Part shown: positions 11,060 to 20,162 of the stretch, piece after piece
Layout: every line of letters starts with the position of its first letter
Numbering within the stretch: position 1 is the stretch's first letter
DNA from: Branchiostoma lanceolatum
Lineage: Eukaryota > Chordata > Leptocardii > Amphioxiformes > Branchiostomatidae
Length of the DNA stretch: 64,000 bases
NCBI RefSeq assembly: GCF_035083965.1
Contig: NC_089739.1
Location: 7,242,001-7,306,000, forward strand
Reading direction: 5' to 3'
The notes under the pieces: generated by a model
What the model saw: only the letters and a program-made list of their open reading frames with translations
The model's database searches: none
What the model was told of the DNA's origin: nothing
Position numbers and translations under genes: made by a program

Positions 11060-11539
11060 ACACGAGGTCGCCAGTTGGCGCTGTTTTTTGATCAGGACCT
11101 TAGCGGGTAGCAACAGCAACTATCAGTCATTGGGTTGTAAGATATGTTTATACAAGAGGCGCTCAGGACCTTACCGAGAAGGAAGTGGCATAACTCACAT
11201 TTTGGGCAAGCCTATCAGTTCAAATGGGCATCACTACCGAGAACATAACCACAATGATCTAAAATTAACATTCATAGAAGGCTTTATGGTTTTTCTAGCC
11301 ACAAAACTAAGTTATGACACGTCCTTTCCATGGCCCAGTGAACCCGCACTTTCCGTACATGTACGGATTTTTCAAAGACGGGTTGACCATGTCTAGGTTT
11401 GTAGCTACTACTGGTACTTTAACAAAATATTTGCACTGCTCACATTTTTAGGATTTTTATCTGCATGATTTTGAATGTGCCAGGATAGAGTGACAACCAT
11501 CCTGTACCTTTTAACGTGTATCTTTAAGTCTGTGTGTTT
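11060..11539 (-). other. 3' flank of the minus-strand zinc-finger gene, duplicated at 16.9-17.3 kb
   Basis: Read on the minus strand this segment matches 16900-17295 on the plus strand. Both contain AAGTGGCATAACTCACATTT, AACAGCAACTATCAGT and AAGATATGTTTA, in the same order. It is therefore part of an inverted segmental duplication. No gene is seen within it. Confidence 0.75.
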
Positions 11540-12892
11540 TCAAGAGCTGTTGGTTAAAATTGCTTTTCCTTCTGGCAGAATAGTCACAGTGGTCAAATCT
11601 CGCCTGTATATATGCCTTCTCATGTGTACTCTTAGGTTAGACCTGTCGGCCGTCCGGTACCCACACTCTCCACACATGTAGGGTTTGTCCCCAGTGTGCT
11701 GTAGCATGTGTCGGGCTAAAGTCCCTTTCCGTGCAGCAGAATATTCGCACATATCACACTTGAAGGGTTTCACACCAGTATGTGTTCCCATATGTCGGGA
11801 TAAGGAAGACCTGTCAGCTGTCCTGTACCCGCACTCTCCACACATGTAGGGTTTGTCTCCAGTGTGCCTAGCCATATGTTTGACTAATTTGCTTTTCTCT
11901 GCAGAAGTATATCCACATAGGTCACAATTATAGGGCTTTTCTCCCATATGTTTAGCGATGTGTTGGTCTAAATTGCTTTTCTCAGCAGCAGAATAGTTAC
12001 ACTGGTCACACTTGAAGGGTTTCACACCTGTATGTATTCTCATATGTCGGGATAGGTGGGACCTGACAGCCGTCCTGTACCCGCACTCACCACACATGTA
12101 GGGCTTTTCTCCAGTATGTTTAGCCAATTGTCGGTCTAAATTGACTTTAGTCGCAGCAGAATAGTCACACAGATCACATTTATATGGTTTTACACCTGTA
12201 TGTGTTCTCATATGTTTGGATAGGGAAGACCCGTCAGTCGTCCTATATGTGCACTCACCACACATGTAGGGCTTTTCTCCAGTGTGTTTTAGCATGTGTT
12301 GGGCTAAAGTCCCTTTCTGTGCAGCAGAATAGTCACACTGTTCACACTTGAAGGGTTTCTCACCTGTATGTGTTCTCATATGTCGGGATAGGTGGGACCT
12401 GTCAGCCGTCCTGTATCGACACTCACCACACATGTAGGGCTTGTCTCCAGTGTGTTTTAGCATGTGTTGGGCTAAAGTCCCTTTCCGTGCAGCAGAATAT
12501 TCGCACATGTCACACTTGAAGGGTTTCACACCTGTATGTGTTCCCATATGGCGGGATAAAGAAGACCTGTCAGCTGTCCTGTACCCACACTCTCCACACA
12601 TGAAGGGTTTGTGTCCAGTGTGCCTAGCTATGTGTATGACTAATGTGTCTTTCTCTGCAGCAGAATATTCGCATAGGTCACATTTATATGGTTTCCCGCC
12701 TGTATGCACCCTCATCATATGCTTGGATAGATGAGAGCTGTGAGCTGTCCTGTATTCACACTCGTCACATGTGTAGGGTTTTTCACCTGTATGTGTCCTT
12801 GTATGTTTCAATAGGTTAGCCTTTGAGGTTGCCTTATAGTCACACTCTCTACATGTGAAGCATTTGTCCACAGTACATTTCACCGAAAACAT
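11540..12892 (-). CDS. C2H2 zinc-finger protein, 15 fingers (ZNF-1)
   Basis: A 450-residue open frame carrying 15 tandem C2H2 fingers with TGEKP/TGVKP/TGDKP linkers. Fingers alternate between a YMCGECGYRTA...H...H type and an FKCDxCxYSAA...H...H type, so the array grew in two-finger (~168-bp) steps. Finger 9 has lost its first zinc-binding His (RQLAKH). The last finger is followed by a frame-shifted remnant of a further finger (IYRRDLTTVTILPEG), which is intact in the paralogue at 19359. The protein probably binds DNA in the nucleus. It is paralogous to the genes at 15541 and 19359. Translation would have to begin at the internal ATG at 12892, because the normal N-terminal exon is interrupted. 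Confidence 0.8.
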   Translation of the reverse strand: MFSVKCTVDKCFTCRECDYKATSKANLLKHTRTHTGEKPYTCDECEYRTAHSSHLSKHMMRVHTGGKPYKCDLCEYSAAEKDTLVIHIARHTGHKPFMCGECGYRTADRSSLSRHMGTHTGVKPFKCDMCEYSAARKGTLAQHMLKHTGDKPYMCGECRYRTADRSHLSRHMRTHTGEKPFKCEQCDYSAAQKGTLAQHMLKHTGEKPYMCGECTYRTTDGSSLSKHMRTHTGVKPYKCDLCDYSAATKVNLDRQLAKHTGEKPYMCGECGYRTAVRSHLSRHMRIHTGVKPFKCDQCNYSAAEKSNLDQHIAKHMGEKPYNCDLCGYTSAEKSKLVKHMARHTGDKPYMCGECGYRTADRSSLSRHMGTHTGVKPFKCDMCEYSAARKGTLARHMLQHTGDKPYMCGECGYRTADRSNLRVHMRRHIYRRDLTTVTILPEGKAILTNSS

Positions 12893-13117
12893 TCTACAAC
12901 TCTGCTCTGTACAATCCTGTACGGGAGGGTGGACAGATTTTTCTCCGCATTTTTCCTCGAATGGAATGTCCTCTTCCTTGTCCTTCCAGTCCTCTGTGTC
13001 TACTTTCTCACTGCTGTTTGTCTCGCTCTCAGCAAGGAGGTTTTATAAAACCTCCTTGCTCTCAGGGTGTACGGTTGGCAGATCGTCCACAGCAATCTCG
13101 CTGCTTCTCTCGTCCAT
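12893..13117 (-). pseudogene. interrupted N-terminal coding part of ZNF-1
   Basis: From the ATG at 13117-13115 (after an acceptor ending CTTAG) the frame encodes MDERSSEIAVDDLPTVHPE, as in the two paralogues. A palindromic insertion at 13031-13060 then brings an in-frame TAA (13045-13043). Downstream of it the acidic region remains similar to the paralogues up to the first finger. The N-terminal module is therefore separated from the finger array. Confidence 0.7.
13031..13060. repeat. perfect 30-bp palindrome inserted in ZNF-1
   Basis: Each half is AGCAAGGAGGTTTTA or its complement. It is absent from the paralogues at 15541 and 19359; with a GAG duplication it accounts for exactly 33 extra bases. 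A longer, less perfect relative (GGTTATA...TATAACCTCCTTGCT) lies at 20409-20438. Confidence 0.85.
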
Positions 13118-13440
13118 TTCTAAGAACAACAATGAATCATCCAAAATTGAAAGATAAGAAACATTTGCATACAGCACTGTATCTAATCCTGTCTCATTCT
13201 CCTGGAGCAGTACAGTCTAAAGTAGATGACACAGTGTACTTTCCGGATCGCCCAAGGTATTAGTCTGACCGTACTGTTTCAGAACATAAAATAACTATTG
13301 AAAATATCACATGGTACAAAGGTACAAAAATAACCCCAAAACATCTGATCTTATGATATGGACAATGAATAAGACAAACATTACTGGCAAATCCTGTTAC
13401 ACTGAGTGCGCGGACAAATAAGGCAAGTCTGATATCCATC

Positions 13441-13620
13441 CTGGCAAAAACTTGCTGACTGGCAAACACACATGCATACATGCTAACACACACTCTCGTG
13501 TGCACACACTCACACACACACTACTCACAGCTGCATGCACACACAGCTACACACACAAACACACAGATAACTCCATCTTTGCATGAATTTGCAGACTGGC
13601 TAACACACAAACACACACTT
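13441..13620. repeat. CA-rich simple repeat
   Basis: Degenerate (CA)n with CACACACATGCA variants, inside the first intron of ZNF-1. Confidence 0.8.
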
Positions 13621-13667
13621 ACTTGCAGTCTTATACATTAGCCCTAATGTATAAGACTGCAAGTAAG
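13618..13667. repeat. perfect fold-back repeat, 24-bp arms
   Basis: The arms CTTACTTGCAGTCTTATACA... (13618-13641) and their complement (13644-13667) are separated by CC. The sequence after the right arm (GCCCTCCAACAGTTGCCGCG) resembles the flank inside the fold-back element at 15038-15140, so both may belong to one family. Confidence 0.85.
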
Positions 13668-13840
13668 AGAAGCCCTCCAACAGTTGCCGCGGCTACCCCG
13701 ACCCCGAGAACTGTTTAATACAAATTGTGTACCAAACCGTAGCAGTGCTACTGCTACCTAGTCGTGGAAATATGCCCCCCTTCCCCTACAAAAGCGATCA
13801 CTACTAGTATACAATTTTCCGCAGTAAACAATCACCTGCC

Positions 13841-14080
13841 TCTTCAGTACTGAAGAATTCACGCACCGGAAGTGAACTGGAAGTCAACAAATATCTTACC
13901 TGGCAGTTAATTGTGTTGATCTATTGCTAAGGTGTTGAATTATCGTCAAAATAACGATGAACTGTCTAGAGGGATCTCTAAATCAGGCAAGTTGACCCCT
14001 TTGTGCTGAGGTCGAAGGTCAAAGTTGATGTACCTGATTATCCAACCAATATTAACTTACTGCTCTGCTACAATAACGCT
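13841..14080 (-). promoter_or_regulatory. promoter, leader exon and conserved first-intron start of ZNF-1
   Basis: On the minus strand a leader exon ends AACTGCCAG|GTAAGAT at 13900. Upstream lies GATAATCAGG...ATCAACTTTGACCTTCGA, and downstream in the intron the palindrome TCTTCAGTACTGAAGA at 13841-13856. The same order of elements is found at 14570-14800 and 17920-18920 in front of the two plus-strand paralogues. Confidence 0.65.
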
Positions 14081-14499
14081 TTTAACTGTTCTCAATTTGA
14101 TTCTGTCTTATCATTTGACTTTTGGAAGAACATCCTACCGGAAACTTTACTATACTTTTTTGTTTTCTTTTGTTTGTTTTAAACTTCAAAAGGAAATTCA
14201 TATGATCAGTGCCGTACACACTGATTTAGAAACCTAGTTATCAGTCATAAAACATCGAAAATCACTTCGCAGAGAAAAACATCCAATTGATTGATTGATC
14301 AAATCATACAGTGGCGTGTTTGTATTGTATGCTATTTTTTTAAACTGTAACGTTAACGTTTAATTAATATATAATATCTAAGTCGATTGACGGATTTTTG
14401 ATGAGCTTTCTACACGTTCACTAAAGGAAAACCGTACTGGTCTGTAAGGGGATTTTTTAAGAGTTAAAAAAAAGCAGATGTGGTGTGTGCCAAATCGCC

Positions 14500-14800
14500 T
14501 GTCAAGGTCAAACCAAGGAAGTTACCAGTATACCCATGTGTCTCCATGGTATGCCCTGTTAGAACAGTGTGGGGTCATGGGGTAATCAGGTCTATCAACT
14601 CTGACCTCTGAACTCCTCAGAACAGGAGGGTCTGCCATTTTGTGATTTAGTCAGAGCAAGGGAGCAAGGATGTTGGCCTGAGTATCACATTTTTTCAAGA
14701 CATTTCTAGATCTTGGCGATCAAGCAACATCATAAACAAGCAGGTAAGACATCTGTTAACTTCCTCTCATCCTTTCAGTACTGCAGAAACAGAAGGTTGT
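14500..14800 (+). promoter_or_regulatory. promoter, leader exon and intron start of ZNF-2
   Basis: GGTAATCAGGTCTATCAACT followed by CTGACCTCTGA matches the other two ZNF promoters. The leader exon ends AACAAGCAG|GTAAGAC at 14743. The intron palindrome is decayed here (CTTTCAGTACTGCAGAAA). Confidence 0.6.
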
Positions 14801-15037
14801 TTACTGAAAAAATAGCGATCGATTATGTAGGGACAACGTGAACGAGTTGCACTAGTTGAGTCAGGACATCGATTAGGCACTGCCAAGGTTTATGAAACGT
14901 ACGGGGTGATTAGTACAGTCTCCTGGCTACCGGGAAATTATGGAACCCGGGCCGCCAGCTCACGAGCACAACGCACTTACCACAAGGCTAAATGTCCGTT
15001 ACTTTGCGCTAGACTGGTCGATAAGTGGCTCGAACCA

Positions 15038-15140
15038 AGCCGTGGAGAATGTTGCAGGGCCTAATTTTACTTGCTGTCGTGTATATAGCTATATACAAGA
15101 CAGCAAGTAAAATTAGGCCCTGCAACATTCGCCACGGCTA
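15038..15140. mobile_element. fold-back MITE with 10-bp target duplication, Mutator-like
   Basis: A nearly perfect inverted repeat with ~50-bp arms starts AGCCGTGGAGAATGTTGCAG. It is flanked on both sides by the identical decamer GCTCGAACCA (15028-15037 and 15141-15150). A 9-11 bp target duplication with long fold-back arms is typical of MULE-type elements. It has no coding capacity and lies in the first intron of ZNF-2. Confidence 0.8.
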
Positions 15141-15540
15141 GCTCGAACCACACATTTATATTTGACACACAATCTGCATAAAGCAATTCTGATGGATCTA
15201 TCCTCTTGTTTTTGGTGGGTGTTGTTGGTAAATTGTCGGCCACATTTTCCAGACCGGTTGCTTGCTACATTGTACATAGGAACTGGTGTTTTGGTTTGTT
15301 TTTGTACCATATGATATTTGGCTTAAAACATACCTACGGGGGTGGAACGGAATACTTACTTACTACTTGATCAGGTCTCCTCACTAAATGAGTCGCCTGC
15401 GTCAGGATGAATACGTCGAACGGAATATAGTGTCGTATATTCACATATGCTATATTCACTTCTGCTCCAGGACAACAAGACGAGTATGATAGATGTTTCC
15501 TATCTTTAAAATGTTTGATGACTTATTGTTGTCCAAAGAA

Positions 15541-16782
15541 ATGGACAAGAGGAGCAGCGAGATTGCTGTGGACGATCTGCCAACGGTGCATTCTGGGAAC
15601 GAGGAAATCAGCAGCGAGAGATTAGACACAGAGTGGCAGAATGACAAGGAAGAGGACATTCCATGCGAGGAAAGATGCGGAGTAGAATCTGTCCATCCTC
15701 CTGCACAGGATTGTACAGAGCAGGATTGTACAGCGCTTGATGTGAAATGTACTGTGGACAAACGCTTCATATGTTCAGAGTGTGTCTATAGGGCAAACTC
15801 AAAGGCTAACCTATTAAAGCATAAAAGGACACATACAGGCGAGAAACCCTACAAATGTGACCAGTGCGACTATTCGGCTGCACAGAAAGGCCACTTAGTC
15901 GGACATATGAGAACTCATTCAGGTGTGAAACCCTTCAAGTGTGATAAGTGCAAATATTCTGCTGCACTGAAGGGGACTCTAGACCGACACATGACACAGC
16001 ACACTGGAGAAAAACCCTACATGTGTGGAGAGTGCGGGTACAGGACAGCTGTCAGGTCTAATCTAACCATACACATGAGAACACATACAGGTGTGAAACC
16101 CTTCAAGTGTGACCAGTGCAAATATTCTGCTACAGAGAAAAGCACTTTAGCTCAACACAGGCTACAGCACACTGGAGAAAAGCCCTACATGTGCGGTGAG
16201 TGCGGGTTCAGGACGGCTGCCAGGTCCCACCTATCCCGACATATGAGCAAGCATACAGGTGTGAAATCCTATAAATGTGACCAGTGTGACTATTCCGCTG
16301 TACAAAAAAGAACTTTAGACGTACACATGGCTAGGCACACTGGGGACAAACCCTACATGTGTGGAGAGTGCGGATACAGGACCGCTGACAGGTTCCATCT
16401 AAGAGTACATATGAGAAGGCATGTAGGTGAGAAACCCTACAAATGTGAAGAGTGCGAGTACAGGTCGGCTGACAGATCCAACCTATCCCGACATATGAAA
16501 ACACATACAGGTGTCAAACCATTCAAATGTGACAAGTGTGACTATTCTGCTGCAACTAAAGTCAATTTAGACCAACACGTGCTAAAACATACTGGAGAAA
16601 AGCCCTACATGTGTGGTGAGTGCGGGTACAGGACGGCTGCCAGGTCTGCCCTATCCCGACATATGAGAACACATACAGGTGCGAAACCCTTCAAGTGTGA
16701 CCAGTGTGACTATGCTACTGCACGGAAAGGCTGTTTAGAAAAACACATGCTAAAACATACCGGAGACAAACCCTACATGTGA
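15541..16782 (+). CDS. C2H2 zinc-finger protein, 12 fingers (ZNF-2), C-terminally truncated
   Basis: The ATG at 15541 directly follows an acceptor (GTTGTCCAAAG|AA), in the same position as in ZNF-1 and ZNF-3. The product is 413 residues: an acidic N-terminal module of ~70 residues (SSEIAVDDLPTVH...), a Cys-containing spacer (CEERCGVESVHPPAQDC) and twelve fingers with TGEKP-type linkers in the same two-type alternation as ZNF-1. The first Cys codon of finger 13 has become TGA, so the protein ends in KHTGDKPYM. The next ~120 bases still align with the last fingers of ZNF-3. It is probably a nuclear DNA-binding protein; no KRAB, SCAN or BTB domain is present. Confidence 0.85.
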   Translation: MDKRSSEIAVDDLPTVHSGNEEISSERLDTEWQNDKEEDIPCEERCGVESVHPPAQDCTEQDCTALDVKCTVDKRFICSECVYRANSKANLLKHKRTHTGEKPYKCDQCDYSAAQKGHLVGHMRTHSGVKPFKCDKCKYSAALKGTLDRHMTQHTGEKPYMCGECGYRTAVRSNLTIHMRTHTGVKPFKCDQCKYSATEKSTLAQHRLQHTGEKPYMCGECGFRTAARSHLSRHMSKHTGVKSYKCDQCDYSAVQKRTLDVHMARHTGDKPYMCGECGYRTADRFHLRVHMRRHVGEKPYKCEECEYRSADRSNLSRHMKTHTGVKPFKCDKCDYSAATKVNLDQHVLKHTGEKPYMCGECGYRTAARSALSRHMRTHTGAKPFKCDQCDYATARKGCLEKHMLKHTGDKPYM

Positions 16783-16930
16783 TGAGGGTGCAGGTTCAGA
16801 ACGGCTCACAAGTATAACCTAAGAGTACATATGAGAAAGCATACAGGCGAGAAACCCTACAAATGTGACTATTCTGCCAGAAAGAAAAAAACATTTTAAA
16901 ACAACACTTAGACAAACACACTTCTTAGAA
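16783..16930 (+). pseudogene. decayed terminal fingers of ZNF-2
   Basis: After two consecutive TGA codons the same frame still reads a finger (RTAHKYNLRVHMRKHTGEKP-like) and the start of the final SARKK finger. Compared with the intact end of the gene at 19359-20162, the last finger is shortened. The remnant shows the truncation is secondary. Confidence 0.75.
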
Positions 16931-18000
16931 ATACAAGTTAAAAGGTGCTTATACAGGATGGTCTTCAAGTCTCAGCTATGCAGACACAATGAAAATGTGA
17001 CCAGTACAAAAGTAGAAACTAGAAACCTAGACATTGTAAAACATGCCGGTGCAGGGTTCACTGGGGCATGGAAAGGATGTGGCATACCTTAGTTTTGAAA
17101 CTATAACAAGTTAGAAACTATAAAGACATCTATCAATGCCCACCAAATCTTAGATCATTGTGGTTATGAACTACTAGTAATGGTTTTCACCAAAATGTGA
17201 GTTATGCCACTTCCTCCTTGGTGAGGTCCTGAGTGCCCCTTGTGTAAACATATCTTATAACCTAGACACTGATAGTTGCTGTTGATACGGTAGATATTGT
17301 ATGCCTCAATCTGCTAAAATGTTCTATATAGGACAATATTTTTTTTATTACTGTAATAGCTGAAAAGGCTAGTTTATAATACTAATAAGCCAAACGGCTA
17401 CAAAATTAACACTGTACCGACATTGACTTAAAACGTCCCTAATTGTTTTTGCATTATATTGTTAGATTTGTTTACCTTATGTATTGTTATTATTATATTA
17501 TGATGATTTACATTATGCAAAAATAAAACAAACCGTTCCTTCGACTGAACTTACAAAGCTGTTTGAAGGCCTTTTCTTGCTGTTTATTCATGTCAGCTAG
17601 ATACACAGTATAGATACTAGTATTCTATATGGATGTGCTCTTATGTTACTCCATCAATCAATTGGACATTTTGCTCTGCCAAATGATTTTCGTTGTTTCA
17701 TGGTTCCTAAATCAGGGTGTATGGAACTGTTCATTCATAACATTCGTATGAAAGACAGAATCAAATCGGGAACAGTTATACGCATTTCCAGTCTAAATAA
17801 AGGTTATTAATTGATTGATTTTTTTCAACCGTTCCTGTAGAAGAGTAATAACTTCCATCGTTGGTACGCCCTCGTTATCCAAACGGGTACCAAAAGGTAA
17901 ACATCTAAGGTGAACACTGTGTATGGGTAATCAGGTAAATCAACTTTGACCTCCGATCCACTCAGCACAGATGGGTGCCTGTCCTCCATTTTGATTTAGA
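16931..18000. other. 3' flank of ZNF-2 with possible retroposon tail
   Basis: No gene. AATAAA at 17522-17527 is a candidate polyadenylation signal. The stretch 17455-17625 matches the 3' flank of ZNF-3 (ACAAAGCTG, GCTGTTTAT, CACAGTAT...ATACTAG). Around 17795-17820 AATAAAGGTTATTAATTGAT with a GATT repeat looks like a LINE 3' tail. Confidence 0.55.
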
Positions 18001-18058
18001 CAGAATATCATATTTCTTTCCAGTTCATCGTTAAGGGAGGATAATTCAACACCTTGGC

Positions 18059-18836
18059 AATAGACCGATCCCAAAGCCACGCCCCCTGTTCGATTTCGAA
18101 CACCTCCGTCAAAAACAGGGTTTGACGGACCAAACATGGCCGCCGCGGCTACGTTGAAAATAATGCCACTGACTTCGGTTTAGCTTTTGTGACACTGAAA
18201 CCCTTTCAAAGCGGGCCAAATAAGAATGCTATGTCTTCTTTGCTGAAGGCTGTATCCACCAGGTAGAGTTATTTAAGGAGGGGGTAGATGTACTTGCAGT
18301 GAGAGCGTAATGTTTTCGGTCAATGTTAAAGCGGTATGCGCCGCATAGTTTTCCCTTGTCGGTGGGCATCAGCGCCCAGTTTCTGACAAGCAGTCGATGC
18401 ACGTGTAAAACAGGGTTCATATATCTGTGACAGGGTTCCCACTGTATTGACTGCATGTATAACAGCTGCATGGTATTTAGTAACTAAGAATTAAAATGCA
18501 TCCTTTCACTTCCCAGTTCATTTTCAAGTTAACCAGTTTCACACACCAGTAACTGAAGAGACGAAACTCTGCGCTAGCGGACTTTGTAGTAGTCAGCATG
18601 TGGCACAAGATTCCTCTCCTTGAGTGCCCGATCTATTTTCTTTTTAAATTCGTTTTTGTTCTGAGCATGCATTCAACCAATACAGTGCAAAACCTGTCCC
18701 AGATATACGTACCCTGCTTTACACGTGCCATTTCTGCACCGCCAACACTGTTTTTGACGGAGGTGCTCTGAATAGAACAGGGGGTTCTATGGGTCTTCTA
18801 TTCGTTCGATATGGTGTTCGACAGGATCGGTCTATT
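18059..18836. mobile_element. ~780-bp non-autonomous DNA transposon in the ZNF-3 leader
   Basis: The ends are AATAGACCGATCC and its complement. Deeper in, both arms share CACCTCCGTCAAAAACAG. The interior has no convincing coding sequence. ZNF-1 and ZNF-2 have uninterrupted sequence at the homologous place (CTTGGCGATCAA in ZNF-2), which fixes the insertion between promoter and leader-exon donor of ZNF-3. Boundaries are good to about 8 nt; no clear target duplication is seen. Confidence 0.8.
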
Positions 18837-18935
18837 GATCAACCCAATAAACCGTCAGGTAAGTTATTTGTCAACTCCCAGTTCACTCCCGGTGTGTTCA
18901 TTCTTCAGTACTGAAGAAGCATAGGATTGTTTACT
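18837..18935 (+). promoter_or_regulatory. leader-exon end and conserved intron start of ZNF-3
   Basis: Donor ACCGTCAG|GTAAGTT after 18858. The perfect palindrome TTCTTCAGTACTGAAGAA follows at 18901-18918, about 42 nt into the intron, then GGATTGTTTACTG, shared with ZNF-1. Confidence 0.65.
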
Positions 18936-18962
18936 GTGAACCTTGCTGTGAAGATGTAGTGA

Positions 18963-19065
18963 TCAATTTCTAAGGGGGTGTGAGTGTGTGTGTGTGTGTG
19001 TGTGCAGCTGTGTGTGTGCAGCTGTGTATTTGTATGAGTGAGTGTATGCGAGTGTGTGTGTGTTT
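18963..19065. repeat. TG-rich microsatellite
   Basis: GTGTGTGTGTG runs interrupted by CAGCTG and TATT variants, in the first intron of ZNF-3. Confidence 0.85.
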
Positions 19066-19358
19066 TAGTGTGATTTGCCAGTAATGTTTGTTTTATTGAT
19101 TTATTAATTAGGGGCTTGATCTGATATATGAGATCAGGTTTTTTTGTGTTTTTTTTTTACCGTTTTGTACCATGTGATATTTTCAACCGTAATATTACTT
19201 TCTTAAACCATTCATACGGCCGAGATGGAACATCGGGTGGTACACAAAGTACACCATATAGTATATTTTCTACAGCTACTGGACAATGAGACAGGATTAT
19301 ACAGTGTGTGAATGTTCCCTGTCTTTTAATTTTGGATGATTCATTGTTTTTCTTAGAA

Positions 19359-20162
19359 ATGGACGAGACAAGCAGCGAGATTGCTGCGGACGATCTGCCA
19401 ACCGTACACCCTGAGAACGAGACAAACAGCAGCGAGAAAGTAGACATGGAGAGGCAGCAGGACAAGGAAGGCATTCCATGCGAGGAAAGATGCGGAGTAG
19501 AATCTGTCCATCCTCCTGCACAGGATTGTACAGAGCAGAATTGTACAGCGCTTGATGTGAAATGTACTGTGGACAAACGCTTCATATGTTCGGAGTGTGA
19601 CTATAGGGCAAACTCAAAGGCTAACCTATTAAAACATAAAAGGACACATACAGGTGAAAAACCCTACAAATGTGACCAGTGCCACTATTCTGCTGCACAG
19701 AAAAGCAATTTAGTCGGACATATGAGAACACATTCAGGTGTGAAACCCTTCAAGTGTGATAAGTGCAAATATTCTGCTGCACTGAAGGGGACTCTAGACC
19801 GACACATGACACAACACACTGGAGAAAAACCCTACATGTGTGGAGAGTGCGGGTACAGGACAGCTGTCAGGTCTAATCTAACCATACACATGAGAACACA
19901 TACAGGTGTGAAACCTTATCAGTGCGAGCACTGTGAATATTCTGCTTTAAGTAGACAAGCTTTAGCTCAACACATGCTACAGCACACTGGAGACAAACCC
20001 TACATGTGTGGAGAGTGTGGGTACCGAACATGTGATAGGTCTAACCTTAGAGTACATATGAGAAGACATACAGGCGAGAAACCCTTCAAATGTGACAAGT
20101 GTGACTATTCTGCCAGAAAGAAAAACCATCTAAAGCAACACTTAGTCAAACACACTTCCTAG
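19359..20162 (+). CDS. C2H2 zinc-finger protein, 7 fingers (ZNF-3), intact
   Basis: The ATG at 19359 lies two bases after the acceptor TTTTTCTTAG; the product is 267 residues. The acidic N-terminal module (MDETSSEIAADDLPTVH...) and Cys spacer match ZNF-2. Seven fingers follow. Fingers 1-4 are almost identical to fingers 1-4 of ZNF-2, finger 5 (YQCEHCEYSALSRQALAQH) is unique, and the last (FKCDKCDYSARKKNHLKQH) is the one decayed in the other two genes. It ends KHTS. It is the shortest but structurally most complete member of the cluster. Nuclear DNA binding is inferred from the domain type only. Its leader exon is interrupted by a 778-bp transposon. Confidence 0.85.
   Translation: MDETSSEIAADDLPTVHPENETNSSEKVDMERQQDKEGIPCEERCGVESVHPPAQDCTEQNCTALDVKCTVDKRFICSECDYRANSKANLLKHKRTHTGEKPYKCDQCHYSAAQKSNLVGHMRTHSGVKPFKCDKCKYSAALKGTLDRHMTQHTGEKPYMCGECGYRTAVRSNLTIHMRTHTGVKPYQCEHCEYSALSRQALAQHMLQHTGDKPYMCGECGYRTCDRSNLRVHMRRHTGEKPFKCDKCDYSARKKNHLKQHLVKHTS

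Noticed and set aside
14930-15000. tRNA-derived SINE head on the minus strand
   Set aside because: TAGCCTTGTGG and GGGTTCCA are suggestive of A and B boxes, but the arms do not fold well and no second copy is in the window.
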